Source: an uncultured Bacteroidia bacterium (GTDB taxonomy: Bacteria; Bacteroidota; Bacteroidia; Bacteroidales; UBA932). Taken from it: a stretch of 64,000 bases of DNA. The position numbers were made by a program, and so were the translations under genes. Below the pieces are notes generated by a model, which was given only the letters and a program-made list of their open reading frames with translations, was not told where the DNA came from and did not search any database. This document shows, piece after piece, positions 44,982-54,670 of this stretch. The stretch is from contig CACXMA010000015.1 of assembly GCA_902768665.1 (NCBI GenBank), positions 24,437 to 88,436 on the forward strand, given 5' to 3'. Within the stretch, counting starts at the first letter, position 1. Each line of letters opens with the position of its first letter.

Positions 44982-46838
44982 ATGAGAGATTTCCTAAGAA
45001 TGGTAAGGACCTACGTCCTTCCGTATAAAAAATATCTGGGCTGGGCGGTCGTGCTGAACATCCTTTCCGCCGTCTTCAACGTCTTTTCTTTCACGGTCAT
45101 CATCCCGATGCTGAAAATCCTCTTCAACATCGACAACGAGGTCCATCAGTTCATCCCCTGGGACACGGCCGGCGTCTCCATCAAGGACAAGGTGGTCGAG
45201 AACGCCTACTACTATGTGGGCCTCTACGACCCGATCAACGTCATGCTGGTGCTGTGCGCCTTCCTCGCCTTCATGACCCTGCTGAAGACATCCTGCTACT
45301 TCGGCTCGAGCGCCGTGATGATTCCGATCAAGACGGGCATCACGCGGGATCTCCGCCGCCGGATCTACAACAAAATTCTCTCCCTGCCGATCGGCTTCTT
45401 CTCGCAGGAGCGCAAGGGCGACATCATCGCCCGCATGAGCGGCGACGTCTCCGAGGTGGAGCACAGCATCTCCTCCTCGATCGACATGCTCATCAAGAAC
45501 CCGATCCTCATCGTCATCTACGCCACGGCCCTGATCTTCCTGAGCTGGCAGCTCACCCTCTTCACCATCGTGTTCACGCCCCTGATGGGCTGGATCATGG
45601 GCGTCATCGGCCGGCAGCTCAAGAAAAAGTCCCTCCAGGCCCAGGCCCTGTGGAGCGACACCATGTCGCAGGTCGAGGAGACCCTCGGCGGCCTCCGCAT
45701 CGTCAAGGCCTTCCGCGCCGAGAAGAAGATGTCCGACCGTTTCGGCGGCATCACCGAGAGCATGCGGAAGAAATACACCCGCGTCGGCGTCCGCCAGACC
45801 CTGGCGCATCCGGTGAGCGAGTTCCTCGGGACCGTAATGATCCTTGTCGTGGTCATCTTCGGCGGCTACCTCATCATCGAATCGCAGCGTGCGGGCAGCA
45901 CCGCCGGCGCCCGTTTCCTCGGCGCCACGCTCGACGCCCCGACCTTCATCTACTACCTGCTGATCCTCTACTCCATCCTCAACCCGATCAAGGAGTTCTC
46001 CAAGGCGACCTACAGCATCCCCAAGGGCATGGCCTCGATGGACCGCATCAACAAGATCCTCGATGCGGAGAACCCGATCCAGGACCCGGCCTCCCCGAAG
46101 CCCCTCCGTTTCGAAAAGAGCATCACCTTCGAGCACGTCAGCTTCAATTATGAGACCGACCGCCGCATCCTCGACGACATCTCCCTCGAGATCGGCAAGG
46201 GCAGGAACATCGCCATCGTCGGCGAGTCCGGCGCCGGCAAGTCGACGCTCGTGGACCTCATCCCCCGCTTTTTCGACGTCACCGAGGGCCGCATCGCCAT
46301 CGACGGCACGGACATCCGCGAGGTGCGCCTGAGTGAGCTCCGCGGGCTGATGGGCAACGTCAACCAGGAGCCGATCCTGTTCAACGACACCATCTTCAAC
46401 AACATCGCCTTCGGTGTCGAGAACGCCACCGAGGAAGAGGTCATCGCCGCGGCGAAGATCGCCAACGCCCACGAGTTCATCATGGAGAAGGAGGAAGGTT
46501 ACCAGACCAACATCGGCGACCGCGGCGTCAAGCTTTCCGGCGGCCAGCGCCAGCGCCTTTCCATCGCCCGCGCCATCCTCAAGAACCCGCCCATCCTCAT
46601 CCTCGACGAGGCCACGGCATCGCTGGACACCCAGTCCGAACGCCTCGTGCAGGAAGCCCTCGACCGGCTGATGTCCTCCCGCACGACCATCTCCATCGCC
46701 CACCGTCTGTCGACGGTCAAGAACGCCGACGAGATCATCGTCATGCACGAGGGCCGCATCGTCGAGCGCGGCCGCCACGACGAGCTGATCGCCCTCGGCG
46801 GCTATTACAAGCACCTCCACGACATGCAGAGCATCTAA
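44982..46838 (+). CDS. ABC transporter, fused membrane and ATPase domains (MsbA-like)
   Basis: 618 residues. Six membrane helices occupy residues 1-345 (exporter type). The ATPase domain has Walker A GESGAGKST, signature LSGGQRQRLS, Walker B ILILDEATASLD and the H-loop SIAHRLSTV. Homodimeric half-transporters of this type export lipid A core (MsbA), lipids or peptides. The single-copy arrangement next to VanZ-like and glycosyltransferase-like genes favours a lipid/envelope substrate, but this is inferred. The vanZ-like gene starts 6 bases later. Confidence 0.9.
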   Translation: MRDFLRMVRTYVLPYKKYLGWAVVLNILSAVFNVFSFTVIIPMLKILFNIDNEVHQFIPWDTAGVSIKDKVVENAYYYVGLYDPINVMLVLCAFLAFMTLLKTSCYFGSSAVMIPIKTGITRDLRRRIYNKILSLPIGFFSQERKGDIIARMSGDVSEVEHSISSSIDMLIKNPILIVIYATALIFLSWQLTLFTIVFTPLMGWIMGVIGRQLKKKSLQAQALWSDTMSQVEETLGGLRIVKAFRAEKKMSDRFGGITESMRKKYTRVGVRQTLAHPVSEFLGTVMILVVVIFGGYLIIESQRAGSTAGARFLGATLDAPTFIYYLLILYSILNPIKEFSKATYSIPKGMASMDRINKILDAENPIQDPASPKPLRFEKSITFEHVSFNYETDRRILDDISLEIGKGRNIAIVGESGAGKSTLVDLIPRFFDVTEGRIAIDGTDIREVRLSELRGLMGNVNQEPILFNDTIFNNIAFGVENATEEEVIAAAKIANAHEFIMEKEEGYQTNIGDRGVKLSGGQRQRLSIARAILKNPPILILDEATASLDTQSERLVQEALDRLMSSRTTISIAHRLSTVKNADEIIVMHEGRIVERGRHDELIALGGYYKHLHDMQSI

Positions 46839-46844
46839 GCGGGC

Positions 46845-47285
46845 ATGGGCGAGAAATTTCATACCCTGTTTGTGATGGCGGCGCGGATTGCCCTCCTGGT
46901 CTATTTCGGCATGGTCCTCTATGTCTGTTTCGGACATTTCGACGACCTGCCGGACATGAGCAGGCCCATCTGGGGCATCCCACAGGACAAGATCATCCAC
47001 TTCATCATGTTCTTCCCCTTCCCGATCATCGCCGCCCTGGCGCTGGACCTCCGGCCCGGCCGCTATGGAAAAGCCTTTCTCGAGGCCTTCCTGCTGCTGG
47101 TCTGCGGGCTCGGGATCGCCGCTGCGACCGAGATCGGGCAGGGTTACACGACCTACCGCGATCCGAGCATATGGGACTGGGTGGCAGACACTTCCGCCCT
47201 GCTGAGCAGCTCGCTCGCCGTCCTTGTCGTCCTTCTTTTCAAAGTCCGCCGATCATCATGCCGAAACGCTTCCTCCGCCTCCTGA
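46845..47285 (+). CDS. VanZ-like small membrane protein
   Basis: 146 residues with four hydrophobic segments and the VanZ-type motifs DKIIHFIMFFPFPI and AATEIGQGYTTYRDPSIWDWVAD. VanZ-like proteins confer low-level teicoplanin resistance in enterococci; in Bacteroidetes the family is widespread and uncharacterised. It starts 6 bases after the ABC transporter and overlaps the next gene by 28 bases, so three genes are probably read together. Confidence 0.85.
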   Translation: MGEKFHTLFVMAARIALLVYFGMVLYVCFGHFDDLPDMSRPIWGIPQDKIIHFIMFFPFPIIAALALDLRPGRYGKAFLEAFLLLVCGLGIAAATEIGQGYTTYRDPSIWDWVADTSALLSSSLAVLVVLLFKVRRSSCRNASSAS

Positions 47286-50200
47286 GCCTGTCCCTCGGCC
47301 TGCTGCTGAGCCTTGGCGCCGCCGCCCAGTCGACGGCAGAGTTTCGCCGCGCCTGCGATTCGCTGACCGTGCGGATGCAGCGCCGGACCTCCGTCAAGTC
47401 GAAAATTGCGCTGCGGAGCATCCAGCGCAGCGGCGACCAGCTCGACTTCCGCTTCACGAAGGAGTTCTCCGACTATCCCTGGACGCCCGCCGACACGGCC
47501 TGGTTCCAGGAAGAGCTCTGGTCGCTCATGCCGGCAAAGTACCGCAGCTGCACCCCCGGCCTCTTCTACGCCGACGTCAAGAGCCAGGCCTTCCCCGCCC
47601 TGGTCAGCCTGTCCGCGGGCCGGGACGGCAAGCCATCCGGCGAGTATGCCCACCGCATGCAGGCGCCGTCCGCCGGCTGGCCGCTTGTCGTGCCGCTGGA
47701 CCGCACTCCCGCGCCCAGGGGCCTCGAAGGCCGCCATATCGCCCTCTGGCAGAGCCACGGCCGCTACTTCGAGCAGCGCACGGAGCGCTGGGAATGGCAG
47801 CGCGCCCCGACCTTTCAGACAACGGAGGACCTCTTCACGCAGAGTTTCGTGCTCCCCTTCCTCATCCCGATGCTGGAGAATGCCGGCGCCGTGGTCATGA
47901 CGCCGCGGGAGCGGGACACGCAGCCGCTGGAGGTCGTCGTGGACAATGATCCCGCCTTCGAGGACGCCCGCGAGGGGCTTCTGCGCCGCTGCGGCATGTA
48001 CGCCGAGCAGGGCAGCTGGGACGACGCCGGCGAAGGATTTGCCGACGCCAAGGCCGTCTACAGCGGAGAGGACAATCCCTTCCGCATGGGCACCGCCCGC
48101 CGGGCCCGGACCGTTTCCGCCGCCAGCTCCGTCTTCTGCCAGGCGCAGTGGAACGGCGACCTGCCCGAAGCGGGGCGCTATGCCGTCTACGTCTCCTACA
48201 AGACCCTCCCGGGCAGCACCAGCGGCGCCCATTACACCGTCCGGCACCGCGGCGGCACGAGCGAGTTCATCGTGAACCAGCGCATCGGCGGGGGCACCTG
48301 GGTCTATCTCGGGACCTTCGACTTCGACAAGGGCGGCGGTCTCGTCACGCTCGACAACGCCACGCCCGAAGGCCGGACCTACCGCAAGGGCGAATACGTC
48401 ACGGCCGACGCCGTCCGCTTCGGCGGGGGCATGGGAAAGGTCGCCCGCGGGGATGCCCAGGAGACATCCGGACTGCCCGCCTACCTCGAGGGCGCGATGT
48501 ACGCCATGCAGTGGGCCGGTTTCAACGGCCGGGCGCTGAGGGACGAGGAACTCGACTACACCAACGACTACGCCCGCCGCGGCGCCTGGGTCCGCCACCT
48601 GTCCGGCGGCTCGGCGGTCAATCCCAAATACCGGGGCGGCCTCGGCATTCCCGTGGACCTGTCGCTGGCCTTCCATACCGACGCCGGAGTGACGCCGAAC
48701 GACTCCATCGTGGGGACGCTCGCCATCTATACGCTCCTGTGCGACGGCAAGGACGAGCTGGACGACGGCTCCTCCCGCGCCCAGTGCCGGGATTTCGCCA
48801 GCCTGCTGCAGGACCAGGTCGTGAGCGACCTCCGCGCGCAGGCGGATTCGAAGTGGAGCCGGCGGCAGCTGTGGAACCGCAGCTACAGCGAATCGCGGAC
48901 GACGGGCGTTCCGGGCATGATCCTGGAGCTGCTCTCGCACCAGAATTTCGCCGACATGAAATACGGCCTCGACCCGTCCTTCCGCTTCCTGGTCAGCCGG
49001 GCCGTCTACAAAGGCATGCTCAAGTTCCTGGCCGAGCGCTACGGACGTCCGTATGTCGTCCAGCCGCTGCCGGTGCGGGATTTTGCCGTGACCCTCGACG
49101 GGGATGACGCCGTGCTGCGCTGGGCCCCGGCCGAGGACAGCCTCGAGCCGACGGCCGCGCCGGAGCGCTACCTTTTATATACCAGGGTGGACGACGGCGG
49201 CTTCGACCTCGGGCGGGATGTCGGCAGCGCGCTGACCTGCCGCGTCCCCATCGAAAAGGGCCATCTCTACAGCTTCCGCATCGTCGCGGTGAACGGGGGC
49301 GGGTGCAGTTTCCCGTCGGAGACGCTTTCGGCCGGAAAGCCTTCCCGCAGGGCTTCGGAGCCGGTGCTGGTCGTCAACAACTTCACGCGTCTGTCCGCGC
49401 CGGCCTGGTTCGACACGCCGGTCTATGCCGGCTTCGACATGGGAACGGACAGCGGCGTGCCCTACATGGAGGATATTTCCTATGCCGGGCGGATGTACGG
49501 ATTCCGGCGCATGGAGCCCTGGCTCGACGACGACTGTCCGGGCTTCGGCGGCAGCTATGTGGACGAGGCCGGGAAGAAGACCCCGGGCAATACCTTCGAC
49601 TATCCTTCCGTCCACGGAAAGGCCCTGCTGGAAAGCGGGCATCCCTTCTGGAGCTGCTCCGCAAGCGCCTTCGCCGCGGATTCGACGCTCCGCCGGGGCG
49701 CCTTCGCCGTGGATCTGATCTGCGGCAAGCAGGTGACCACGCGCTTTGGCCGCGGCGAGCAGCCGGACCGCTTCAGCGTCTTCCCCGAGCCGCTGCAGGC
49801 CGCGCTGACCGCCTGCACGAAAGCCGGCGTACACCTGATCGTCTCCGGCGCGCGCATCGGAACGGACATCTGGAGCGGCATCTACGGCGACAGTGTCGGC
49901 CGCTTCAGCGACGACTCCCCTGCCGCCCTGTTCGCCACCTCCGTACTCGGCTGGCGCTGGCGGGCCGACCGTCCGACGCGCAGCTTCGAGATTGTCCCTT
50001 ACGCCGGCAAGCCGCTCGTGACCCAGCAACCGGCCAAAAAGGGCGCTAAACCGGCCCCGCAGCCCCTTGTCCCGCCGACGTTCTCGCTCCGCGGGACCCG
50101 TATCGGCCGAGCGGACCGCTACACCGTCGACAACCCGGACGGCATCGTCGCGGCCGCCGACGGCGCCTTCGCCGTGCTGCGCTACGCCGATACTCGTGTG

Positions 50201-50389
50201 GACGCGGCCATCGCCTATGCCGGCGGCTACGAGGAGGCGGAGGGCGACATGTTCTCCGAAGGGCAGGCCGGACGCTGGCACTACGGCGCCGTCTCCTTCG
50301 GCTTCCCGCTGGAAAGCCTTCCCGACGCCGACATGGCCGCTTACCTTCGCGCGGTACTGGACTGGTTCGCCAGCCTCAGCTCCCGTTAG
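47258..50389 (+). CDS. Large secreted protein with amidase-like and golvesin domains
   Basis: 1043 residues from ATG 47258 (MPKRFLRLLSLSL), chosen for its clean signal peptide ending GAAAQ. It resembles Bacteroidetes proteins annotated as xanthan lyase. Candidate amidase_3 zinc ligands are spaced along the chain: His167 (WQSHGRYF), Glu190 (TTEDLF) and His473 (LAFHTDAG). A golvesin-type beta-sandwich (about 280-430, AVYVSYKTLPGS, VTADAVRFGGG) is inserted between them, and an FN3-like module (about 610-700) follows. Cell-wall amidase activity is possible but not proven. The start lies inside the vanZ-like gene. Confidence 0.72.
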   Translation: MPKRFLRLLSLSLGLLLSLGAAAQSTAEFRRACDSLTVRMQRRTSVKSKIALRSIQRSGDQLDFRFTKEFSDYPWTPADTAWFQEELWSLMPAKYRSCTPGLFYADVKSQAFPALVSLSAGRDGKPSGEYAHRMQAPSAGWPLVVPLDRTPAPRGLEGRHIALWQSHGRYFEQRTERWEWQRAPTFQTTEDLFTQSFVLPFLIPMLENAGAVVMTPRERDTQPLEVVVDNDPAFEDAREGLLRRCGMYAEQGSWDDAGEGFADAKAVYSGEDNPFRMGTARRARTVSAASSVFCQAQWNGDLPEAGRYAVYVSYKTLPGSTSGAHYTVRHRGGTSEFIVNQRIGGGTWVYLGTFDFDKGGGLVTLDNATPEGRTYRKGEYVTADAVRFGGGMGKVARGDAQETSGLPAYLEGAMYAMQWAGFNGRALRDEELDYTNDYARRGAWVRHLSGGSAVNPKYRGGLGIPVDLSLAFHTDAGVTPNDSIVGTLAIYTLLCDGKDELDDGSSRAQCRDFASLLQDQVVSDLRAQADSKWSRRQLWNRSYSESRTTGVPGMILELLSHQNFADMKYGLDPSFRFLVSRAVYKGMLKFLAERYGRPYVVQPLPVRDFAVTLDGDDAVLRWAPAEDSLEPTAAPERYLLYTRVDDGGFDLGRDVGSALTCRVPIEKGHLYSFRIVAVNGGGCSFPSETLSAGKPSRRASEPVLVVNNFTRLSAPAWFDTPVYAGFDMGTDSGVPYMEDISYAGRMYGFRRMEPWLDDDCPGFGGSYVDEAGKKTPGNTFDYPSVHGKALLESGHPFWSCSASAFAADSTLRRGAFAVDLICGKQVTTRFGRGEQPDRFSVFPEPLQAALTACTKAGVHLIVSGARIGTDIWSGIYGDSVGRFSDDSPAALFATSVLGWRWRADRPTRSFEIVPYAGKPLVTQQPAKKGAKPAPQPLVPPTFSLRGTRIGRADRYTVDNPDGIVAAADGAFAVLRYADTRVDAAIAYAGGYEEAEGDMFSEGQAGRWHYGAVSFGFPLESLPDADMAAYLRAVLDWFASLSSR

Positions 50390-50409
50390 CGTTCTACAGA
50401 AGTAATTGA

Positions 50410-51069
50410 ATGTCAAACTGTTGCTTAGAACGACCCTTGGTGGAAATCTGCGCTCCGAGCGTGGAGCGGGCGCGGGAAGCCTTCGCGCTGGGGGCCGACC
50501 GTGTCGAGCTCTGCCGCGACATCGACTGCGGCGGGCTGACTCCTGCGCCGGAGGACTTCACGGCCATCCCCTTTCTCTGCGGTCCCGTCCATGTGCTGAT
50601 CCGCCCCCGCCCCGGTGATTTCGTCTACTCGGAAGAGGAGGTACGCGCCATGCTCGCCTCCATCGACAAAGCGGCCGTGAGCCGTGCCGCCGGCGTGGTC
50701 GTCGGCGCCCTGACCCCGGACGGCCGCATCGACATGGTCACCTCAGGCGCCCTCGTCGCCCGCGCCCGGGAGCACGGCCTTTCGGTCACCTTCCACCGCG
50801 CCATTGACGAAGCCGCCGACTACTTCCGCGCCTGCGAGGACGTGTGCCGGCTCGGCGTCGACCGCATCCTCACCTCCGGCGGCATGCCCACCGCCTTCGA
50901 CGGCCGCTTCCGCCTCGCGCAGCTTATCCGGCCGGAAGCCGGAGTAGCAGAGCGGCCGATCATCCTGCCGGGGAAAGGCATCACGGCAGATAATGTCCTG
51001 GAAATCTTAGCGGTAACGGGAGCCCGGGAGATCCATGGGACACGTTTGGAAATTCTTAAAAATCTTTAA
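50410..51069 (+). CDS. cutC: CutC family protein
   Basis: 219 residues with the TIM-barrel motifs EICAPSVERAREAFALGADRVELC, IRPRPGDFVYSEEE, TFHRAIDEAADY and DRILTSGGM that define CutC. The family was linked to copper homeostasis in E. coli, though that role is disputed, and the enzymatic activity is unknown. The start ATG 50410 lies 20 bases after the golvesin gene, so it may be co-transcribed with it. The 107 bases behind it contain the promoter of the ior operon. Confidence 0.9.
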   Translation: MSNCCLERPLVEICAPSVERAREAFALGADRVELCRDIDCGGLTPAPEDFTAIPFLCGPVHVLIRPRPGDFVYSEEEVRAMLASIDKAAVSRAAGVVVGALTPDGRIDMVTSGALVARAREHGLSVTFHRAIDEAADYFRACEDVCRLGVDRILTSGGMPTAFDGRFRLAQLIRPEAGVAERPIILPGKGITADNVLEILAVTGAREIHGTRLEILKNL

Positions 51070-51125
51070 TTTTTCTTATTAAATAGGGCTTTATTTGCGA
51101 TTTTGTTTAAAAATTGCACGAGTGT

Positions 51126-51155
51126 TTTGATTTATCCTTTCTTTTTGTAACTTTG
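51126..51155 (+). promoter_or_regulatory. Promoter of the iorAB-aminotransferase-CoA transferase operon
   Basis: TTTG (51126-51129) and TAACTTTG (51148-51155) are 18 bases apart. TAGGAG at 51156-51161 is an unusually Shine-Dalgarno-like stretch for this phylum, 15 bases before the ATG. Confidence 0.7.
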
Positions 51156-51176
51156 TAGGAGAAACAAAACACTGCT

Positions 51177-52769
51177 ATGGCTGACAAGAAGCTTTTACTT
51201 GGAGATGAAGCCCTGGCTCTCGGCGCCCTGCACGCCGGCCTGACCGGGGTTTATGCCTATCCCGGCACCCCCTCCACCGAAATCACCGAATATATCCAGG
51301 GCAGCGCCTTCGCCCGCGAGCGCAAGGTCCACTGCGACTGGTCCTGCAACGAAAAGACCGCCATGGAAGGCGCCCTCGGCATGTCCTATGCCGGCAAGCG
51401 CGCCCTGGTGTGCTTCAAGCACGTGGGCCTGAACGTCTGCGCCGACCCGTTCATGGGCTCGGCGACGACCGGCGCGAACGGCGGTCTGGTGATCGCATCC
51501 TGCGACGACCCTTCCATGCACAGCTCCCAGAACGAGCAGGATTCCCGTTTCTACGGATCCTTCGCCATGATGCCCGTCTTCGAGCCCTCGAACCAGCAGG
51601 AAGTCTATGAGATGACCCGCGCCGCTTTCGACTATTCCGAGGCCAAGGGCATCCCCGTCCTGCTGCGGATGACGACCCGCCTGTCCCATTCCCGCGCCGT
51701 GGTCGAGAGCTGGGAATCCGTCCGGGAACAGAATCAGATGCATTTCCCGGAGCGCCCGCGCCAGTGGGTGACCCTTCCGGTCAATGCCCGTGAACGCAAC
51801 CGCCAGCTCATCAAGGACTACGCCGGCTTCGAGGAAGACGCCGCCATCTCCCGCTTCAACCTCCTGGAGGACGGTCCGGACCGCCGCATGGGAGTGATCG
51901 CCTGCGGCCTCGCCTGGAACTACCTGATGGAGAACTTCCCGGACGGCTGCCCGTTCCCGGTCCTCAAGGTCTCGCAGTATCCGTTCCCCCGCCGGCTCGC
52001 CCGCGAACTGGCCGCGAAGGTCGACAGCCTCCTCGTCCTGGAAGAGGGACAGCCGCTGGTGGAAGAGCGCCTGAAAGGCGTTTTCGACACCCCCATTCCC
52101 GTTCACGGCCGGCTCGACGGAGCCCTTCCCCGCGACGGCGAGCTGACCCCTGACGCCGTCCGCGCCGCCCTCGGCCTGCCGGAGCGTCCGCAGTTCGCCG
52201 CCTCCGAGATTGTCGTTCCCCGTCCCCCGGCACTGTGCCAGGGCTGCGGCCACCGGGACTTCTACACCGCCCTCAACCAGGTCCTCAAGGACTATCAAGG
52301 CGCCCGCGTGTTCGGCGACATCGGCTGCTACACGCTCGGCTGGATGCCTCCGTTCAGCGCGCTGCATACCTGCGTCGAGATGGGCGCATCCCTGACCATG
52401 GCCCAGGGCGCGGCCTACAGCGGCGTCTGGCCGTCCGTGGCCGTCATCGGCGACAGCACCTTCACCCACAGCGGCATGACGGGCCTGCTGGATGCCGTCA
52501 ACACCAACGCCGACGTGACGCTCTGCATCTCCGACAACCTCACCACCGGCATGACCGGCGGCCAGGATTCGGCCGGCACGGGCCGTCTGGAGGCCATCTG
52601 CGCGGGCATCGGTGTCGACCCGGCCCACATCCGGACCATCGTCCCGCTCCCGAAGAATTACCCCGACATGGAAAAGACCATCCGGGAAGAACTCGAATAC
52701 CACGGCGTCTCGGTCATCATCTGCCGCCGCGAATGCATCCAAACCGCTAAAAGGCACGCCAAGAAATGA
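51177..52769 (+). CDS. iorA: Indolepyruvate:ferredoxin oxidoreductase, alpha subunit
   Basis: 530 residues. The N-terminal pyrimidine-binding part has VYAYPGTPSTEITEY. The thiamine diphosphate-binding part has CQGCGHRDFY, GDIGCYTLG and GDSTFTHSGMTGL...NLTTGMTGGQDS. With IorB it oxidises aryl pyruvates to arylacetyl-CoA and CO2, reducing ferredoxin. The usual C-terminal ferredoxin domain with two [4Fe-4S] clusters is absent; the chain stops at RRECIQTAKRHAKK. It begins a four-gene operon and overlaps iorB by 4 bases. Confidence 0.93.
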   Translation: MADKKLLLGDEALALGALHAGLTGVYAYPGTPSTEITEYIQGSAFARERKVHCDWSCNEKTAMEGALGMSYAGKRALVCFKHVGLNVCADPFMGSATTGANGGLVIASCDDPSMHSSQNEQDSRFYGSFAMMPVFEPSNQQEVYEMTRAAFDYSEAKGIPVLLRMTTRLSHSRAVVESWESVREQNQMHFPERPRQWVTLPVNARERNRQLIKDYAGFEEDAAISRFNLLEDGPDRRMGVIACGLAWNYLMENFPDGCPFPVLKVSQYPFPRRLARELAAKVDSLLVLEEGQPLVEERLKGVFDTPIPVHGRLDGALPRDGELTPDAVRAALGLPERPQFAASEIVVPRPPALCQGCGHRDFYTALNQVLKDYQGARVFGDIGCYTLGWMPPFSALHTCVEMGASLTMAQGAAYSGVWPSVAVIGDSTFTHSGMTGLLDAVNTNADVTLCISDNLTTGMTGGQDSAGTGRLEAICAGIGVDPAHIRTIVPLPKNYPDMEKTIREELEYHGVSVIICRRECIQTAKRHAKK

Positions 52770-53353
52770 AAAAAGACATGATTCTTGCCGGCGTCGGAGG
52801 ACAGGGTATCCTCTCGATCGCCACCGTCATCGGTTCGGCCGCCCTGGAGCAGGGGCTCCACCTCAAGCAGGCCGAAGTCCACGGCATGAGCCAGCGCGGC
52901 GGCGACGTCCAGTCGAACCTGCGCCTCAGCAGCCAGCCGATTATGAGCGACCTGATTCCGAGGGGCGGTGCGGACCTGATCATCTCGCTCGAGCCGATGG
53001 AGGCCCTCCGCTATCTCCCCTACCTCTCCGAGGACGGGTGGATCATCACCTCCACGGCCCCGTTTGTCAACATCCCGAACTACCCCGACATGGAGGCCGT
53101 CCGGGCCGAACTCGGTAAACTCCCGCGCGTGATCGCCATCGACGTGGAGTCCATCGCCAAGGAGGTCCAGTCCCCGCGCAGCGCCAACATGGTCCTTCTC
53201 GGCGCGACGGCCGCCGTCCTCGGCATCCTCGACCCGGACAAGCTCCGCGACGGGATCCGCCGCGTGTTCGGCCGCAAGGGCGAGGCCATCGTGGAAACGA
53301 ATATCAAAGCCTTCGACGCCGGCTTTGCGGCGTCCCTCAAAAACCGCCAGTAA
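52766..53353 (+). CDS. iorB: Indolepyruvate:ferredoxin oxidoreductase, beta subunit
   Basis: 195 residues of the gamma-type oxidoreductase domain with AGVGGQGILSIATVIG (about 7-22) and EVHGMSQRGGDVQSNLRL. It starts in an ATGA overlap with iorA, so the two subunits are made in step. It completes the CoA-binding half of the enzyme in this family. The aminotransferase ATG follows one base after its stop codon. Confidence 0.93.
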   Translation: MKKDMILAGVGGQGILSIATVIGSAALEQGLHLKQAEVHGMSQRGGDVQSNLRLSSQPIMSDLIPRGGADLIISLEPMEALRYLPYLSEDGWIITSTAPFVNIPNYPDMEAVRAELGKLPRVIAIDVESIAKEVQSPRSANMVLLGATAAVLGILDPDKLRDGIRRVFGRKGEAIVETNIKAFDAGFAASLKNRQ

Positions 53354-53354
53354 G

Positions 53355-54668
53355 ATGGACAGACCGCTTCCGAAAGAGACGCTCGACCGCATCCTGCAGG
53401 AAATGGACATCCGCGACATTTCCCGGGCCACCATCCGCCAGTGCACAGCGGTCGGCAGCGCCATGGAAAAAGCCGCCGGCGAGCCCTTCTCACACCTTGA
53501 GATCGGCGTTCCCGGCATCCGCCCCTGCCCCTACGGCATCGAGGCGCAGAAAAAGGCCCTGGACGAGGGCATCGCCTCCATCTATCCCGTCATCAACGGC
53601 CTCCCGGAGCTCAAGGAGAACGCCTCCCGCTTCATCAAGGCCTTCATCGACGTGGATGTAGACCCGAAAGGCATCGTCCCGACGGTCGGCTCGATGCAGG
53701 CGAGCTTCAACCTCGTGCTGGAGTGCTCGCAGCTGGACCCGAAAAAGGACACCATCCTCTATATCTGCCCCGGCTTCCCGCCCCACGGCCGCCAGCCGGA
53801 CATAATGGGGATCAAGAACGTCCTTTTCGACATCTATGACTACCGCGCCGAGAAGCTCCGCCCCAAGCTGGAGTCCTATCTCGAGAAGGGCAACATCGCC
53901 GCCATCCTCTACTCCAACCCCAACAATCCCGCGTGGATCTGCCTGACGGACGAGGAGCTGCAGACCATCGGCGAGTGCGCCACGAAGTACGACTGCATCA
54001 TCCTCGAGGACATGGCCTACCTGTGCATGGACTTCCGCAAGGACATGTCCGTGCCGTTCGAGCCGCCGTTCCAGCCCACCGTCGCTAAGTACACCGACAA
54101 CTACGTCTTCATGCTCTCCGGCTCGAAGATCTTCAGCTACGCCGGCGAGCGCATCGCCGTGGCCTGCATCTCCGACAAGCTCTACAAGCGGGAGTATCCG
54201 GCCCTCCGCCAGCGCTACGGCATCGGTACCTTCGGCGACAACTACATCCTCAACTTCCTCTATGTCGCCTCTTCCGGCACCTCCCATTCCGCCCAGTACG
54301 CCCTGTCCGCGATGATGAAGGCCGCCGTCGAAGGGAAATACAATTTCGTCAAGGAGGTCCGCGAATACGGCCGCCGTTCGCACCGATCCCGCAAGATCTT
54401 TGACAAGCACGGTTTCCATCTCGTCTATGACAAGGACCTCGAGCAGACCATCAGCGACGGCTTTTTCTACACGGTGACCTACCCCGGTGTGGACAACCGC
54501 CAGCTGCTGGAGGGGCTCCTGCGCTGCGGCATCGTCGCCATCGCCCTGAACTCCACCGGCAGCGGCCAGACGGGCGTGCGCGTTTGCGTATCCCGCCTCA
54601 ACACCGAAGAGGACTTCGAGCGGCTGGATCGCCACCTTGCCAATTTTGTTGAACTGATAAAAGGCTGA
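53355..54668 (+). CDS. Class I/II PLP-dependent aminotransferase
   Basis: 437 residues with YSNPNNPAW (186-194), the PLP lysine Lys258 in LSGSKIFSYAGERI and a late R in GVRVCVSR for carboxylate binding. The start at 53355, one base after iorB, is used; earlier codons overlap iorB. In this operon it most probably converts phenylalanine, tyrosine or tryptophan to the aryl pyruvate that IorAB oxidises. That is inferred from position only. The CoA transferase follows after 2 bases. Confidence 0.88.
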   Translation: MDRPLPKETLDRILQEMDIRDISRATIRQCTAVGSAMEKAAGEPFSHLEIGVPGIRPCPYGIEAQKKALDEGIASIYPVINGLPELKENASRFIKAFIDVDVDPKGIVPTVGSMQASFNLVLECSQLDPKKDTILYICPGFPPHGRQPDIMGIKNVLFDIYDYRAEKLRPKLESYLEKGNIAAILYSNPNNPAWICLTDEELQTIGECATKYDCIILEDMAYLCMDFRKDMSVPFEPPFQPTVAKYTDNYVFMLSGSKIFSYAGERIAVACISDKLYKREYPALRQRYGIGTFGDNYILNFLYVASSGTSHSAQYALSAMMKAAVEGKYNFVKEVREYGRRSHRSRKIFDKHGFHLVYDKDLEQTISDGFFYTVTYPGVDNRQLLEGLLRCGIVAIALNSTGSGQTGVRVCVSRLNTEEDFERLDRHLANFVELIKG

Positions 54669-54670
54669 CT

